Assembly: GCA_020849535.1 (NCBI GenBank)
Contig: JADLGB010000006.1
Location: forward strand, 107,534 to 168,437
DNA: 60,904 bases
Reading direction: 5' to 3'
From: Candidatus Hydrogenedentota bacterium
Lineage (GTDB): Bacteria > Hydrogenedentota > Hydrogenedentia > Hydrogenedentales > SLHB01
The position numbers and the translations under genes were made by a program. The notes beneath the pieces were generated by a model. That model saw nothing but the letters and a program-made list of their open reading frames with translations, was not told the DNA's origin and did no database searches. Positions 44,107 to 53,582 of this stretch are shown here, piece by piece (the stretch's first letter is position 1; the number at the start of each line of letters is the position of its first letter).

Positions 44107-45489
44107 CTACTCAATCGACAGCTCGCGGTGAATCTCGCTTGCACAATATCCGAAGCCAGGTCCAGAGATACTGCGCAGATCCAAATGCCCGTCGCGGCGG
44201 CGGTAGAGTCCGGGATGCACCTTCGCTTCGGCATTCGAGGCCTCCGGATAGAACTGCATTGCGTTCGTCTCGACGCCCATGATGGTGCCCGCGTGGGCCG
44301 CGAGGAGCACGTGCGGCACTTGGGCGAGCATGGGGTTGGTGAGGTCTTGGACCATCAGCGTCATGCCGTGGGCTTTCGCCCAGCACAGGCTGAGCAACGC
44401 GCCGGTCTGGGTCTTGCACGTCTTCAGCGCGACACCCGTCCACCCGAGCGAGCGGCCGAGCTTGACCAGGTGCCAGTCGTGCGCGCTCTCGTCCATGAAG
44501 AGCGGTTTGCGCGCCGACACGCTGTGCACGTCGATGCGGTGCTGCTCCAGGTCGTAGGGGAAGGGCTGCTCGACATAGAGAATCATGCCGTGGATCCGCG
44601 GATGCTCCAGCACGAGCCGGTCGAGAATGGCATTCACATAGGCGGGCTCCGTGACGGTGCAGTTAAAATCCGTCGTGAGCCAGTCCGCGCCACACTCGAT
44701 GGCGATCTCCCCCACCGCCACGAGCCGCGCATAGTCCCAGGCCGCGTCGTTGCCACGCAACTTCACCTTGAGGCAATTCAAGCCGTCGCGCTGAATCCAG
44801 TCGCGCAGGAGCAGGGGATAGCCGTCATCAGGCTCGGACCCCGTGAGTTCGCACGCGTTGAGCGGATCGAGACCTCCGACCAAGTGCCATGCGGGGAGGG
44901 TATCGGGACGCGGCATCACGAGATAATCTTCGGGATACCGTCCCGTAAAGGATACGTCCACATCGTCGGCGGGGGTGAGATAGGCTGACAAATCGCGATT
45001 CATATACTGCGCGTTATACGTGCTGTACGTTTCCACGCCATGCAGCACACCGTACGCGTCGTGGACGGCGATATCGAACGCCGAACAACACACAAGCGCC
45101 GCCAACCACGGCATAGGCTCGGTGCGTCCCGCGTTCGCGGCGTCCGCGAGTTCCTTCAGGCGCCCCTCCATGAACGCATGCCCAATCTCCATGGGATGCC
45201 CCTGCTCGGTGAACGATGCCCACGCCTTCGCAAGCGTGCGGCAGAACGCCTTGAGCATCTCATGCCGCTCGTCATACGACAACGCGCTCGGCCACACCCA
45301 CTGCACGCTGAGCGGAGTCTCGCCCCACCCCTCCGCCCGGCGCCCGCGCCCGTCCTCCACCATGACCCGCACCCGCGCACACGTCACATACGTCACCGTC
45401 TCCGTCCCAAATTTCAAGGGCACCCGCGTATACACCGGCAAGAAATACAAAGACGCATCCACAACACGGACATCGGTCTGCTTCGGCAT
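44107..45489 (-). CDS. enolase-superfamily dehydratase/racemase
   Basis: A 460-residue enolase-superfamily protein. The usual catalytic landmarks are K241 and K243 in CLKVKLRG, D274 in TTDFN, E307 in YVEQPF, D333 with E334 in FMDES, and K356/K359 in ALKTCKTQTG, consistent with the acid-sugar dehydratase/mandelate racemase class. Metal is held by the Asp and Glu ligands. It has no signal peptide, so it is cytoplasmic. Start ATG at 45489 (MPKQTDVRV). Substrate cannot be assigned, but sugar-related neighbours suggest an acid sugar. A dispersed repeat lies right after its stop. Confidence 0.88.
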   Translation of the reverse strand: MPKQTDVRVVDASLYFLPVYTRVPLKFGTETVTYVTCARVRVMVEDGRGRRAEGWGETPLSVQWVWPSALSYDERHEMLKAFCRTLAKAWASFTEQGHPMEIGHAFMEGRLKELADAANAGRTEPMPWLAALVCCSAFDIAVHDAYGVLHGVETYSTYNAQYMNRDLSAYLTPADDVDVSFTGRYPEDYLVMPRPDTLPAWHLVGGLDPLNACELTGSEPDDGYPLLLRDWIQRDGLNCLKVKLRGNDAAWDYARLVAVGEIAIECGADWLTTDFNCTVTEPAYVNAILDRLVLEHPRIHGMILYVEQPFPYDLEQHRIDVHSVSARKPLFMDESAHDWHLVKLGRSLGWTGVALKTCKTQTGALLSLCWAKAHGMTLMVQDLTNPMLAQVPHVLLAAHAGTIMGVETNAMQFYPEASNAEAKVHPGLYRRRDGHLDLRSISGPGFGYCASEIHRELSIE

Positions 45490-45661
45490 GGGCTACTCCT
45501 GTCAAACGGCCAACGCGCGGCGTTTGAGGGGATTATAGCGGGATGGGGGTTAGAAGGAACAGCAGCGGGGAACAAGAGAAAAGCACGCACCTGACATCTT
45601 CAAGGCGTTGGAAGGGCAACCAATCCCAACGGTGTGCCCGCTTGTCTCCGATAGCAATCAA

Positions 45662-46813
45662 TCAAGTACTTCGCATCTTCCTCAGGTAATCGTCAGCTCC
45701 GTTTACCTTAAGCCGCACCCATAGAGGGCAATGATCAGACAACTGGTATGTCCGCCAATCCTTGTAGTATTTCGGGTAGTCGATGTGTCCTGAGGGATTC
45801 TGATTCTTCCTATATTTCTTTCCCCTGCAGGCTGAACTGGCGTTCATCGCTTCAACATAGTGGGCCTCATCCTCTTCGACCAAGACACTCTCAAAAAAGC
45901 GAAAGACTCCCGCAAAGCGATCTCTTGGATTCTCAACCACATTATCAACATAGTCGAGAACGCCCCGTTCAATCTTGAACGCGATTTGGTCGTAGTACTT
46001 CGTGCCCCCGATGTTGGTCTTGTTACGAAGAGTCTCGGGGACGTGAAAGCCATGGCGAAGCAAGGCGCCCATGGTTTTGTGCTCTGGACTGACTATGTTA
46101 AAATCTCCGAGGAGTATCAATGATCGGTTCTCGCTTTGCATCCTGATGTCCGCGCGCTTGCTCAGGTATTCTGCTACCCGATCAATCTCTTCAATCCGCT
46201 CTTCCAATTCGTTCCCCGACTCACTGCCGTAGTAAATGTGCACCGTGCAGATGTCAAACTTGAACCATCCAGCCTGGAAGGACGCAACAAACGGCGTGCG
46301 CCGGAATTGGGCGCCACTTACAGCCTTCTTCTTCTCGAATTTCACCGTCGCCTTCGAGATCAGCATGGAAGGCGGCAAAACTACCTCGCCCGCGATATTC
46401 TGGAAGCGCACTTTTCGCCTGTCATAGACGTAGGTCAAGCGCTCACCGTTCCCACCGAGCATGGCATCTGCCACGTCTGTGGCAATGTAGTTCCAGTCAG
46501 GGCCAAGGATGTCTATGACTCGCTCCCATTCTGTCAGTTGATTCACTTCCTGTACTGCAACGAAATCGAACCGCGAGATTATCTCGGCAATGTAGAAATG
46601 TGTTTCTGGCAGACGAGGACCAAAACCCTTTCTCTGCTTCTCATCCTTACCGAAGTCGCGAATATTCCATGTGGCAATCAACACATGATCATCAGCATCC
46701 TTTGCCGGAACGTCGCGGCTAAGCTGCGCTCGAAGCTTTAGAAGTCTGTTCACCACCCAACTCCGCTCGCGCCCGTTTTCAAAACGCCTACGCAATGCCG
46801 GATACATCGCCAT
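45662..46813 (-). CDS. endonuclease/exonuclease/phosphatase-fold protein
   Basis: A 383-residue protein with the EEP fold: VLIATWNIRDFG (Asn of motif 1, near residue 50), FDFVAVQEVNQL (metal-binding Glu), ICTVHIYYGS, SLILLGDFNIVSPE (Asp/Asn motif) and a final SDHCPLW (catalytic Asp-His). It is probably a metal-dependent phosphodiesterase or nuclease; the substrate is unknown. No signal peptide is visible. The GC content is clearly lower than that of neighbouring genes, as for the next upstream gene. It starts about 100 bp after that large gene and shares its orientation. Confidence 0.85.
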   Translation of the reverse strand: MAMYPALRRRFENGRERSWVVNRLLKLRAQLSRDVPAKDADDHVLIATWNIRDFGKDEKQRKGFGPRLPETHFYIAEIISRFDFVAVQEVNQLTEWERVIDILGPDWNYIATDVADAMLGGNGERLTYVYDRRKVRFQNIAGEVVLPPSMLISKATVKFEKKKAVSGAQFRRTPFVASFQAGWFKFDICTVHIYYGSESGNELEERIEEIDRVAEYLSKRADIRMQSENRSLILLGDFNIVSPEHKTMGALLRHGFHVPETLRNKTNIGGTKYYDQIAFKIERGVLDYVDNVVENPRDRFAGVFRFFESVLVEEDEAHYVEAMNASSACRGKKYRKNQNPSGHIDYPKYYKDWRTYQLSDHCPLWVRLKVNGADDYLRKMRST

Positions 46814-46912
46814 GTGAAGTCTCCTTCAGTTCGTGGTGACGCAACAAGAGTGTGCACACAAGTAGACTCGCTACGTGGGCCCTCGTCATATCACTCAACG
46901 GGGTTTATCACC

Positions 46913-49900
46913 CTACTTGTCGGTCTTCGTAACAACATTAATGTCGAGTGCGTTGTCAATTGCGATGATTGGTAGCCCATCCTGGTTGGCCCCAGCATTG
47001 TCAAAGCTAAGATTGCCTTTGCACCGGATTTTCACCGCATTGTGACTCTTAAGGAGACCTTCCTCAATGACGGGTGCGAGGACGGTTGTCATGGGCGCTT
47101 CACTCGGATTGGGGATCTTGGTCGCCCCTTGCACTCCCAGAAAACCGACCTTTGTCCCAGGTGAGAATGTGACCTTCGTGGGGCTTGTGTCGCCGAGCTT
47201 AGTTTCCTTTCCATCCGCACCCACGGCGAACACGCTGAACGCCACCGTTGCCGCGTCGGGATTGTTCGGCGGATCATCAGGCCGGCCCAGTTTAAGCAAG
47301 GCAACAGTTGGCCGCTCGAAATTTGCGGAAGCCACCCTCCCGACTTTGGCGTCAGCAGGATCTTCCACAAAAGCAACGTTCATTACGGGCTTGGCAGATT
47401 CATCCCACGCATAACCGGTTTTAGCCTTCGCGTCAGCGTTGTCCTTCTTGTCGCTGGAGAACGTCGGAATCAAAAGTGGTTGGGAGACACCATAGGCGGT
47501 AGCAACTCGGACCTCTACGTCTTCATCGGGATTTGGTGTCTTCAGTCCAGCAGAAACGGTCACTTGAAGGACCTGCCTGCTGATCAGAGTCGAATCGGTC
47601 TTCGATCCATTAACGAGCACTTCAGTGCCGAGCGTATTGAAATGGCGGCCCACTAGGAAGAGGGTGCCGCCTTTGGCAAGATCGAGGTGGCTCGCGCCAT
47701 ACCAACCCTCAAGCTCTGGGGCCAAGGCTCCAGCGCTCCAATCAAATAGTTCCAGGCCGCCTACTGTGCGATCGAAGGGAACATTGAAGGCGTGAGATTG
47801 GATAGGCAGGCGGTCCTCAAGGTTCCCTGCGTATCGTAGTATCCACTGTCGTTCGTCGTCACGCCCGATACCGCGCACGCGGCTTGCGACGGTCGCTTGC
47901 CGGTGCTCTTCAGTCATCGCATCCCGAAGGTCGTTCCAAGCCTTTTCGATTTCGATCTTGTCTGGTTCAGTCTTTGCCTGTGCATGCCTCAGGGCAACCT
48001 CGGCGTCGAGACGCTTCCGCCTTACGTCTTCCATCTTGAACTCCTGATTTCCGTCACTCCAACTGGCATCTTCACGATTCTCCTCGACTTCATTGAGAGC
48101 TTGGCTCAGACGCAAGGCCTTTTTGAGATCCGGACCCTCGGTTCGGAGGAAATCCAGTTTGACGACATTCTGGGCAAACTTGCGTTTCCCCAAGGGGAAC
48201 CACTCGGAGCGCACATCCATGGATGCATTGCGCACGAACGATGGCATTACCACAATAGCCACGCACTCGCGCGGACCCTCTTCCATCACTCGGGTCCGCA
48301 TGAGTGACTCGCGCGACGTGGGTCCGATCAGTGTTTGCCGTACAACGGCGGTAAGATTGTTCTCAAGCGGTGGCGTCTGAAAACGCGGGTAGAATTGCCA
48401 ACCGAAAGTACTTTCTCCATAACCGAATCCTACGATTGTACGGTTCAATGCTACAGTCTCCATATCACGCTCGAGCCGGCGGGCGTATCTGCGAAGCGAT
48501 TGGCCCTTGAACCAGCCGCTGGCCAGGGACATGGCCATAGCGATCTGCATTTCGCGGCGCTGACTGTATTGGTTCAGGACATTCTGGTCCTCAGTCATGG
48601 GGTCTAATGCAAATACATACGTTGGCCATTTGGTCTTGACGTACTGTTCAAATGCGTGCCTTGCCTCACCTGATGGCTTAGGACGAAAGAACTGGTATGT
48701 ATTGTCCTCTTGCTGCTCAGTCGGCTTTTGGGCTTGCTCTTCATTCCACACGATGGCCCGATTCACAGATTCTACATCCGCTTCGTTTTGGACCAAACCA
48801 ATCAGATCGCTCATGTCCTCAATGAGGCGTTCCTGAAGAAAGGAAGCATGAACGATGATCCCCCACGCGAGGTTCATCTCCGGCGACGGAATGTCCTCGC
48901 TCGCTGCGCCAATTGCCTTCATGAATGCTTTGCGCCGATGAACGATTGGGAATCGCTTCTCGTTCGGATCAATCTTCTCATCTGGAGCCTTACGACCGGT
49001 AAGGATCTTGGCAATTTCCAGTGGGATATCCGGTTTGCAGTAATCCCAAGCAGTCTTGTCTTTCTCATTCACCTTGAACCCCTCGTTCTCCAGAAGGTCA
49101 TAGGCAACCTCCAAGGACTGCCGCAGCGTCTCTCGCACTTGTGCAAGCTGAAGGGTTTCTGGGCTCGTGTTGGAGATAGTGTGTGCTGAGGCAACCAGTG
49201 AAGCAATGTTTGTGAGATTCAGTTCTCCAAACACTTCATCGTTGAAACTAGGAGGGAAGGCCAAGGGAGCGGAGCTGCCTAGAACTCGTCCGTTGGCTAT
49301 TTCCGAAAGGGACCTGCGAAAGGCAACTTCGCTCGTTGTGCGCACGCGTTGCTCCAGAGCCTGGCCTTCCTTGGTTCCTCCCGCTATCCTGAACTCTTCG
49401 TATTCTTTCAGCAACTTCTCGTTTCGGGCAAAGTGCCAGATTGTTGAACTCAGTTGGGTCAAGACATCGTTGATGACGAGGTCCCGGAAAGTGTCGCGAA
49501 GGAAGTTGTCGCCGAAATGCGGCTCGATCGACATTGTCACCCGAGCACCGTAACCCTTTTCGGTCTTCTTGCTGGGGTTGATTGAGACCGGAATACGCAC
49601 AAGATACAGGTTGTATCCGGGGGCATCTGCATTGTCGTCGCCCTCATTGACGCGCCGCAATGCGTGAAGATGATTCAGATACCGGGCATGTTGGTCGAGA
49701 ATCAGCGATGGTTCAAGGCCAAGTCCTGTCGGACCGCCGAATCCTTTGGGCGAATAGCTCAGTTGGTCCGTCCTCTTGATGACATCATAGCCGGGGACTA
49801 GCGACTCTGGAGTTGGGCCCGTTGGTATGCCGATCACCTCCCGCTTGGGCAACTGCGTGGGAAAGACTTTCTTCTCGGGCGCCTCGACCACCGTTTCAGT

Positions 49901-50455
49901 GGAATTATCCGTACTTGATTCAGAGCCGCTGTTGAGTTCGTCCGTCGTAATGAGATCTTCAATGTTAGATTCGGAGCCTTGCGTGGCAGATTCGGACTGG
50001 GTGGACGTGCTCCCCACGTTTGTGGTCGTGGTTGTGGAACCGTAGTTCTGGTCCATCACGTCCTGGCGCTTGAGTTCCTGGAAGCGCCGCAGCATCTCGT
50101 AGGGTTGAATGAAGTGGGCCTGAGGTCCAGGGAGGGCTGCCTGAATACTCAGTGCCATTGCCGCCAATGCGCTGTCCGCATCAGAAGCAGCGCCTTGAAG
50201 CTTCACATCGAAATTACCCAACTCACCTTTCAACGTTTCTTCGAACTCGACCCGGTGCTGCGTGAATCGAGCCTGCCCCCATATGTCGGGCTTCTTGATC
50301 AGAACGTAGCCCCACTTGTCAAGATCTTTCTCGAATCTGTCGATGTCCCCGGCGAGATCGTAGACTCCATCCGCGTGACCAGATGAGGTGATTACTGGTT
50401 GCAGAGCCAAGGCCAGTACGAGCAGACTGCTAAGGTATCGTCGAGTGTTCCTCAT
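46913..50455 (-). CDS. very large secreted protein of unknown function
   Basis: A 1180-residue protein with a signal peptide (about 1-28: LLVLALALQPVITSSGHA). A Ser/Thr/Glu-rich linker lies near residues 140-185 (YGSTTTTTNVGSTSTQSES). A central conserved-looking core from about 225 to 480 includes GYNLYLVRIPVSINPSKK and GARVTMSIEPHFGDNFLRD. A C-terminal IPT/TIG-like fold (LFLVGRHFNTLGTEVLVNG to VEVRVATAYGVS) is at about 940-1010. No enzyme motif is visible. Start ATG at 50455 follows GGAAGGGGAGCT. GC is lower than surrounding genes. It may be an outer-membrane or surface protein, possibly acting with the EEP protein that follows. Confidence 0.8.
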   Translation of the reverse strand: MRNTRRYLSSLLVLALALQPVITSSGHADGVYDLAGDIDRFEKDLDKWGYVLIKKPDIWGQARFTQHRVEFEETLKGELGNFDVKLQGAASDADSALAAMALSIQAALPGPQAHFIQPYEMLRRFQELKRQDVMDQNYGSTTTTTNVGSTSTQSESATQGSESNIEDLITTDELNSGSESSTDNSTETVVEAPEKKVFPTQLPKREVIGIPTGPTPESLVPGYDVIKRTDQLSYSPKGFGGPTGLGLEPSLILDQHARYLNHLHALRRVNEGDDNADAPGYNLYLVRIPVSINPSKKTEKGYGARVTMSIEPHFGDNFLRDTFRDLVINDVLTQLSSTIWHFARNEKLLKEYEEFRIAGGTKEGQALEQRVRTTSEVAFRRSLSEIANGRVLGSSAPLAFPPSFNDEVFGELNLTNIASLVASAHTISNTSPETLQLAQVRETLRQSLEVAYDLLENEGFKVNEKDKTAWDYCKPDIPLEIAKILTGRKAPDEKIDPNEKRFPIVHRRKAFMKAIGAASEDIPSPEMNLAWGIIVHASFLQERLIEDMSDLIGLVQNEADVESVNRAIVWNEEQAQKPTEQQEDNTYQFFRPKPSGEARHAFEQYVKTKWPTYVFALDPMTEDQNVLNQYSQRREMQIAMAMSLASGWFKGQSLRRYARRLERDMETVALNRTIVGFGYGESTFGWQFYPRFQTPPLENNLTAVVRQTLIGPTSRESLMRTRVMEEGPRECVAIVVMPSFVRNASMDVRSEWFPLGKRKFAQNVVKLDFLRTEGPDLKKALRLSQALNEVEENREDASWSDGNQEFKMEDVRRKRLDAEVALRHAQAKTEPDKIEIEKAWNDLRDAMTEEHRQATVASRVRGIGRDDERQWILRYAGNLEDRLPIQSHAFNVPFDRTVGGLELFDWSAGALAPELEGWYGASHLDLAKGGTLFLVGRHFNTLGTEVLVNGSKTDSTLISRQVLQVTVSAGLKTPNPDEDVEVRVATAYGVSQPLLIPTFSSDKKDNADAKAKTGYAWDESAKPVMNVAFVEDPADAKVGRVASANFERPTVALLKLGRPDDPPNNPDAATVAFSVFAVGADGKETKLGDTSPTKVTFSPGTKVGFLGVQGATKIPNPSEAPMTTVLAPVIEEGLLKSHNAVKIRCKGNLSFDNAGANQDGLPIIAIDNALDINVVTKTDK

Positions 50456-50572
50456 AGCTCCCCTTCCTCTTGAGGTTGAATTCAGCCAACCTCAGCGCCT
50501 GTTGCCCGGTCCGCGGTGCATCTGACGCGTTACGTAGACACTGTATTGATATTACTGTTTAGATAAGGTTGA

Positions 50573-50857
50573 TCCCGCAAACACAAGAACTCGCAGTCTC
50601 CTCGCGAGACAGCCCTTGGACTTCGGTTCGGCAAAGCACCGGGCATAGATACGGCGCGACTGTCCGGCGTCGCGACTGCTCAGATTTCCAGTGACTATCA
50701 CGCTCGCCAAAAAGAGTTCTACTTTGCCGCGTCCGCGAGTGCTGTGCCCCTCTGCCTTGCATGCTCCGGGATGGTGAGGCTATCCCGGGGGTACTCGGAT
50801 TACATAGAGCAACTTGAGTGCCAACTGACACTGACCTGGGGCGCGGTGATCAGCTAG
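50573..50857 (+). pseudogene. possible decayed coding fragment
   Basis: Between stops at 50570-50572 and about 50855-50857, one plus-strand frame has protein-like composition without an ATG start: SPRETALGLRFGKAPGIDTA and YHARQKEFYFAAS are examples. It has no known-family match that I recognise. It could be a remnant of a truncated gene; coding status is uncertain. Confidence 0.2.
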
Positions 50858-51393
50858 TGGGTTCTGGGGAAAGGAGTTCCGGTGAATCGGGGTATGCACG
50901 TTCAATTGCGAGGTGGACCGGAGACGCTGCAAGATGCCAAATTACGGGGGTAATAGCGCAACAAAGTGTTACACCGGCATTCGGATTCCGAACAGTTTCG
51001 CTTTACACATTGCGTTACGCTCGCCGTTGCGGGCCGGGTGCGGCGAGGCGAGCGACAGAATCGGCACGGTATGAGGACGCTTCGGCAGAACCAAGGAACT
51101 CCTCCACCGATTTCACCGGTTCGGACAAGGGGTCACCGAGGGGGAACCGGCGGCTCGCCTGTGGCCTGATGGTGCTTCAACGGCAGCGGGCGCAAAACCG
51201 CGTGGAGTGGCGAAGCCGGAGAGCCAACAAAGGATCTGTCTACAGATTACACCGATTTGCACAGATTTGAATGTGGGAGATTCAGAGCGCAGACGAGATC
51301 AAGCCGGTTCGCTGATGGTGTAGATTGGCGCGGATCCGAAGATGGGATTCGGTGCCGGGATTGCGGTTGGAGCTCAAGACTCTGTGCCAAAAT

Positions 51394-51545
51394 GGGAGAC
51401 AGGCGAGGGCGCCTATCTCACACTCGCTTGCCACGCCTTGGTTGGCTCTTCCTTTCCTCTGCACTTTGGTTGGCGGGCGGACTCAAAGATGTCCGGAGCA
51501 GGCTCGGGCGGGAGACGTGGCACAGGTGCGCTTGCCTGCGAGCCA
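51394..51545. repeat. paired inverted copy of the GGCGAGGGCGCC repeat
   Basis: Forward arm: GGAGACAGGCGAGGGCGCCT, then ATCTCACACTCGCTTGCC and a tail with GGCTCTTCCTTTCC. Reverse arm: GAGACGTGGCACAGGTGCGC then CTTGCCTGCGAGCC, more diverged than in other copies. It ends about 90 bp before the Gfo/Idh/MocA stop. Confidence 0.65.
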
Positions 51546-51636
51546 TGCCTCCTGCGGCGAGTTGCTCTCGACGGATTCGTGTCTGTTTGGCGCAAACCGG
51601 AACGGGGCGGTGCGTGCGCGCCTTCAGGTACTCGGT

Positions 51637-52704
51637 TCACACCGCCTTGATGGGCACCTCACGGTTGCGGCGGGAGGACTCATAGATGGCGTCGATGATC
51701 TGTTGGATGCGCAGGGACTCCGCGGGTTGCACGCGCACGGGCAGTTTGCCTTCGACGCATTCGGTGAAGTGGCGGATCTCCATGCGGTGGCCTTCCTGGT
51801 TCGGGAGCCAGTCGAAGCGGGTCGACGTGAGCGAGCGGCCATCGTAGCCGTAAAGGCCGAGCGGGTCAGTGGAGATGCCGGCCTTGTCGCCGAGAATGGT
51901 GATGCCCGATCGCTCTTCCGCGATGTTGGCCGCCCAAGATACTTCGACGGTCATGGTGATGTCTTTCTCGAAGCGGACGTAGGCGGACGCGTAGTCTTCC
52001 ACATCGAACTCGCTGGGAGGATAGGGCTCGCCCCAGTCGCCGTTGCACAGATCGTCGCGGTCGCCGAACTTGCGATAGACTTTGCCGGACGCGGCGATCG
52101 GCTTCGGGCACCCCATGAGCCAGACGGCGAGGTCCATCACGTGCACGCCGATGTCAATGAGGGGTCCGCCCAATGACTCGCGCCGCAAGTGGAATTTGCC
52201 CCAGCCGGGAATGCCGCGTCTGCGAAGGTAGGTGGCGTTTGCAGAGTAGACCTGTCCGAGACGGCCGCTCTGGATGACTTCTTTCAGCTTTTCGTTGGGC
52301 GCTTCGAAGCGCATGTGCTGGGCGACCATGAGGCGGCGCTTTGCGCTGGTAGCGGCCTTGATCATGGCGCGGCATTCGGCGGCGTTCATGGCCATGGGCT
52401 TCTCGACGAGGACATGGGCGCCGGCCTTGAGCGCGGCGACGGTGATCGGCGCGTGGAACCGGTTCTGCGTGCACACATCGATGATGTCGTATTGGCCATC
52501 GCGCAGCATCTTCTGGTAGTCAAAGTAGACCGAGCGCGCGCCGTACTTGGCCGCCATTTCCTCCGCGCGATCTTTGCGGATATCGCACACGCCGATCAGC
52601 TCGACGCGTCCTTCAGCTTCGAGTTCGTGCCAGTACGGCAAGTGGCGTTCATCCGCGATCGCACCGACCCCAATCACCCCCACTTTCAACTTCATCTTGG
52701 CCAT
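51637..52704 (-). CDS. Gfo/Idh/MocA family NAD(P)-dependent oxidoreductase
   Basis: A 355-residue cytoplasmic dehydrogenase. It has the N-terminal Rossmann motif VGVIGVGAIADERHLPYW (residues 8-25), DVCTQNRFHAPITVAALKAGAHVLVEKPMAMN with the catalytic Lys in EKP near residue 98, and the C-terminal alpha/beta domain containing GGPLIDIGVHVMDLAVWLMG (about 180), including the usual Asp and His. It probably oxidises a sugar or inositol-type substrate; the specific one is unknown. The ATG at 52704 overlaps the stop of the preceding EEP gene by one base (TAATG), and GGGG precedes it. The long upstream extension of this frame is only a shadow of that gene. Confidence 0.93.
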   Translation of the reverse strand: MAKMKLKVGVIGVGAIADERHLPYWHELEAEGRVELIGVCDIRKDRAEEMAAKYGARSVYFDYQKMLRDGQYDIIDVCTQNRFHAPITVAALKAGAHVLVEKPMAMNAAECRAMIKAATSAKRRLMVAQHMRFEAPNEKLKEVIQSGRLGQVYSANATYLRRRGIPGWGKFHLRRESLGGPLIDIGVHVMDLAVWLMGCPKPIAASGKVYRKFGDRDDLCNGDWGEPYPPSEFDVEDYASAYVRFEKDITMTVEVSWAANIAEERSGITILGDKAGISTDPLGLYGYDGRSLTSTRFDWLPNQEGHRMEIRHFTECVEGKLPVRVQPAESLRIQQIIDAIYESSRRNREVPIKAV

Positions 52705-53546
52705 TAGCGTTCCCCTGGAAGTATTGCCCCGTCGATTCGAGTGTCCACAGTGTCGCGCACGCCGCGGTCCTTTGCCGTCTCGGGCGCAGGTCCCACCGAA
52801 AGATGCGCCCAGTAGGGCAGGTGGTCCGAGGCCACCTGCGCCGCGGGAGTGACGACGAAACGGGATGATAGGACATTCAGCGGGCCCGATGCTAGAACGT
52901 AGTCGATGCGGCTCGCGGCCAGCTTCTCCATCTCCGGGTCGGGCTTGCGCGCGCCGAAGCTGTCGCGCAGCGGCACCATGAGCTGCGATACGCCCGGCGC
53001 GGCGGGGGTCTCGTTCAAGTCGCCCGCGAGGATCGTGGGCGCGTCGCGGAGGAGTTCGACCACCCGCGCCGCCTGTTCCCGTCGCGCGGCGGGAGTGAGA
53101 TCGAAGTGCGTATTGAGCACGTCCACATGATGTCCGCCGATGTCGAGCGTCACGCGGAGGCAGCCGCGGGGCTCGCCCTTCTCCGGGTCGGGCAGCGGGA
53201 AGTTCTCGGACTCGACGACAGGGAATCGTGAGAATGTGGCGTTCCCATAGTCGCCGCCATCGTGTTTGAGGTTCGGCCCGAACACGGCCTTCATGCCTAG
53301 GCGCTTGGCGAACTCGGCGGGCATGTCGACGCCTTCGGTCCGCGCACAACCGCGGTCCACTTCTTGCAGGCAGACCACATCAGGCCGCTCCGCGAGGATT
53401 ACCTCCGCGATACGGTCCAGGTCCAGTTTGCCATCCGTCCCTTCCGCGTGATGAATGTTGTACGTGAGCACACGGAACTCCGTGTCCGCCGCGGCCAGCG
53501 GCGCAAGCGCCATCGCGGCCGCCAGAATGCGTTTGGTGAAAGTCAT
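52704..53546 (-). CDS. secreted endonuclease/exonuclease/phosphatase-family protein
   Basis: A 280-residue EEP-fold protein with a signal peptide (about 1-20, LAAAMALAPLAAADT). Motifs: FRVLTYNIHHAEG with Asn, VVCLQEVDRG with the metal-binding Glu, DVLNTHFDL, TILAGDLNETP and the final ASDHLPYW with Asp-His. It is a metal-dependent phosphatase/nuclease-type enzyme exported from the cytoplasm. ATG at 53546 (MTFTKRIL) is preferred, as it starts the signal peptide; an ATG six codons upstream is also possible. It is translationally coupled to the Gfo/Idh/MocA gene that follows. A second, unrelated EEP protein lies at 45662-46813. Confidence 0.9.
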   Translation of the reverse strand: MTFTKRILAAAMALAPLAAADTEFRVLTYNIHHAEGTDGKLDLDRIAEVILAERPDVVCLQEVDRGCARTEGVDMPAEFAKRLGMKAVFGPNLKHDGGDYGNATFSRFPVVESENFPLPDPEKGEPRGCLRVTLDIGGHHVDVLNTHFDLTPAARREQAARVVELLRDAPTILAGDLNETPAAPGVSQLMVPLRDSFGARKPDPEMEKLAASRIDYVLASGPLNVLSSRFVVTPAAQVASDHLPYWAHLSVGPAPETAKDRGVRDTVDTRIDGAILPGER

Positions 53547-53582
53547 AGCGATTAGGCACTCCATGATGAACCGGCGGGTAAT

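Larger units (their letters stand above)
50456..51636. other. 1.2-kb gene-poor region with remnants and repeats
   Basis: It lies upstream of the large secreted gene and downstream of the Gfo/Idh/MocA gene. A plus-strand frame 50573-50857 without a start codon (see separate entry) looks like a decayed coding piece. A possible 24-codon frame starts at GTG 50882 with AAAGGAG five bases upstream. A sequence resembling ACAGATTACACCGATTTGC at about 51240-51262 is a common intergenic repeat. A paired GGCGAGGGCGCC-type element is at 51394-51545. No intact gene is supported. Confidence 0.5.

Noticed and set aside
50818..51270. Plus-strand frame of 150 codons upstream of the repeat pair
   Set aside because: Arginine-rich composition, no start signal and no structure expected of a protein; it also runs through a common intergenic repeat.
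14818..51545. A CRISPR array was considered for the repeated GGCGAGGGCGCC arms
   Set aside because: Copies are far apart, in inverted pairs and without regular spacers; no cas gene is present.
52705..53349. Upstream extension of the Gfo/Idh/MocA frame to 53349
   Set aside because: That part is the shadow of the secreted EEP gene; the true start at 52704 has a Rossmann motif immediately downstream and overlaps the EEP stop.
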